Positions 63,062 to 64,000 of a DNA stretch of 64,000 nt are shown piece by piece. Made by a program: the position numbers and the translations under genes. Within the stretch, counting starts at the first letter, position 1. Each line of letters starts with the position of its first letter. This DNA comes from an uncultured Kiloniellales bacterium (lineage in GTDB: Bacteria; Pseudomonadota; Alphaproteobacteria; Kiloniellales; JAKSDN01). The notes under the pieces were generated by a model, which was not told the DNA's origin, made no database searches, and worked only from the letters and a program-made list of their open reading frames with translations. Where the stretch lies: assembly GCA_947258885.1 (NCBI GenBank), contig CAMYKD010000023.1, positions 1 through 64,000 of the forward strand, given 5' to 3'.

Positions 63062-64000
63062 TCATCGGGCCGGCGCCGCGTCGGCCAGGGCGGCATCGAG
63101 GGCGCCGGCCAGCTTGTCGACGATCTCGCTCACGTGCTCATCGCCGATGATGAAGGGCGGCGCGAGCAGGACGTGGACGCCGTTCTTGCCGTCGATGGTG
63201 CCGCCCCCCGGATAGCAGATCAGGCTCCGGGCCATGGCTTCCCGCTTGATTCGCGCGGGCAGGCCGGCGGCCGGGTCGGGCGGTTCCTTGCTGGCCCGGC
63301 CGGCGACCAGCTCGAGGCCGAGGAACAGGCCCCGGCCGCGGATGTCGCCGACCTGGCCGTGGTTGCCGAAGCGCGCCTCCAGCGCCGAGCGCAATGCCCG
63401 GCCCTGGCGCACGACGTTGTCGAGCAGGCCCTCGGCCTCGATGGTCCGCTGCACGGCCAGCGCCGCCGCGCAGGCGGTCGGATGGCCGATATAGGTGAAG
63501 CCGTGCTGGAAGGCGCCGCTGCCTTCGGCGATCGCCCGGAATATGTGCTCGCCGACCAGCACCGCGCCGAGCGGCTGATAGCCGGCGCCGAGGCCCTTGG
63601 CGCAGGTCAAGAGGTCCGGGACTATGCCCTCCTGCTCGCAGGCGAAGAGCGTGCCGGTGCGGCCCATGCCGCACATCACCTCGTCGAGGATCAGCAGCAC
63701 GCCGTGGGCGTCGCAGATCTCGCGGATGCGCGCGAAGTAGCCGGGCACCGCGGGCAGCGCCCCGGCGGTCGCGCCGACCACCGGCTCGGCGATGAAGGCG
63801 GCGACGGTCTCGGGCCCCAGGCGCAGGATCTCGGCCTCCAGCTCGTCGGCGACGCGCCGGCCGTAGTCGGCCTCGCTCTCCTCCGCCCCCTGGTCGCGGT
63901 AGGCGTAGCAGGGCGCGATGTGGCTGGTCTCGATCAACATCGGCCGGTAGGGCTCGCGCCGCCACATGTTGCCGCCGACGGCGAGCGCCCCCAGGGTGTT
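63062..64000 (-). CDS. Class-III aminotransferase (partial, runs off the window)
   Basis: The 3' part (313 codons, continuing past 64000 at its 5' end) of a PLP-dependent omega-type aminotransferase. The first visible codons read NTLGALAVGGNMWRREPYRP, a typical family segment. The PLP-phosphate Asp is in LLILDEVMCGMGRTGTLFAC and the PLP lysine in PDLLTCAKGLGAGYQPLGAV. GFTYIGHPTACAAALAVQRT also fits. Enzymes of this branch transaminate amines or omega-amino acids with pyruvate or 2-oxoglutarate. Its position next to TAXI transporter genes suggests catabolism of an imported amine or amino acid. Confidence 0.9.
   Translation of the reverse strand, partial: NTLGALAVGGNMWRREPYRPMLIETSHIAPCYAYRDQGAEESEADYGRRVADELEAEILRLGPETVAAFIAEPVVGATAGALPAVPGYFARIREICDAHGVLLILDEVMCGMGRTGTLFACEQEGIVPDLLTCAKGLGAGYQPLGAVLVGEHIFRAIAEGSGAFQHGFTYIGHPTACAAALAVQRTIEAEGLLDNVVRQGRALRSALEARFGNHGQVGDIRGRGLFLGLELVAGRASKEPPDPAAGLPARIKREAMARSLICYPGGGTIDGKNGVHVLLAPPFIIGDEHVSEIVDKLAGALDAALADAAPAR

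Overview
The window is GC-rich chromosomal DNA from an alphaproteobacterium, most likely a Rhodospirillales-type lineage. The reasons are the glyQ-glyS-ppdK block, two DUF2336 proteins, a PAS_5-type protein, a GapR/DUF2312 remnant, an S49 peptidase-methyltransferase-DUF2007-polyprenyl synthase block, and the large number of TRAP transporters. This placement is inferred from gene content; no rRNA is present.

Layout. 1-14.3 kb is housekeeping: isoaspartate methyltransferase, a secreted dienelactone-hydrolase-like protein, a GcvT-serine hydroxymethyltransferase fusion, a HIT protein, a broken secreted-protein gene, a PAS protein, pyruvate phosphate dikinase, both glycyl-tRNA synthetase subunits and a diguanylate cyclase. 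14.5-22.1 kb looks like a phosphorus-related island: a VTC-type polyphosphate polymerase and a histidine-acid-phosphatase relative with altered catalytic motifs on the + strand face two PhnD-like binding proteins on the - strand. One binding protein is paired with a histidine kinase, the other with a kinase-less copy of the same membrane sensor. 22.2-30.4 kb is again mostly housekeeping (S49 peptidase, tRNA methyltransferase, IspB, AsmA, OmpA lipoprotein, TraB), with a MAPEG gene split by a 157-bp inverted-repeat element. 30.4-33.7 kb is decayed accessory DNA: a holin-like fragment, a tail-domain fragment, and a collagen-like secreted protein whose frame is broken by a perfect 59-bp tandem duplication. 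A 121-bp inverted-repeat element and tRNA-Pro(CGG) follow.

34-44.6 kb holds two complete three-component TRAP transporters on opposite strands, flanking a D-2-hydroxyacid dehydrogenase and accompanied by an amidase; together they suggest uptake and oxidation or reduction of a 2-hydroxy or 2-oxo acid. 44.6-49.5 kb is a three-gene operon with no obvious precedent known to me: a D-Ala-D-Ala-ligase-like ATP-grasp enzyme, an MFS protein carrying two N-terminal periplasmic sensor units, and an ABC-type binding protein translationally coupled to it. A large GAF/PAS histidine kinase and a DUF2336 protein follow. 55.7-64 kb is a TAXI-type TRAP system (fused permease, three solute-binding paralogues, UspA protein, SUMF1-fold lipoprotein) ending in a class-III aminotransferase that runs off the window.

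A recurring theme is a periplasmic binding protein encoded beside a membrane sensor rather than beside a transport permease (17.7-22.1 kb and 44.6-48.2 kb). These two loci are the best candidates for undescribed signalling systems here.
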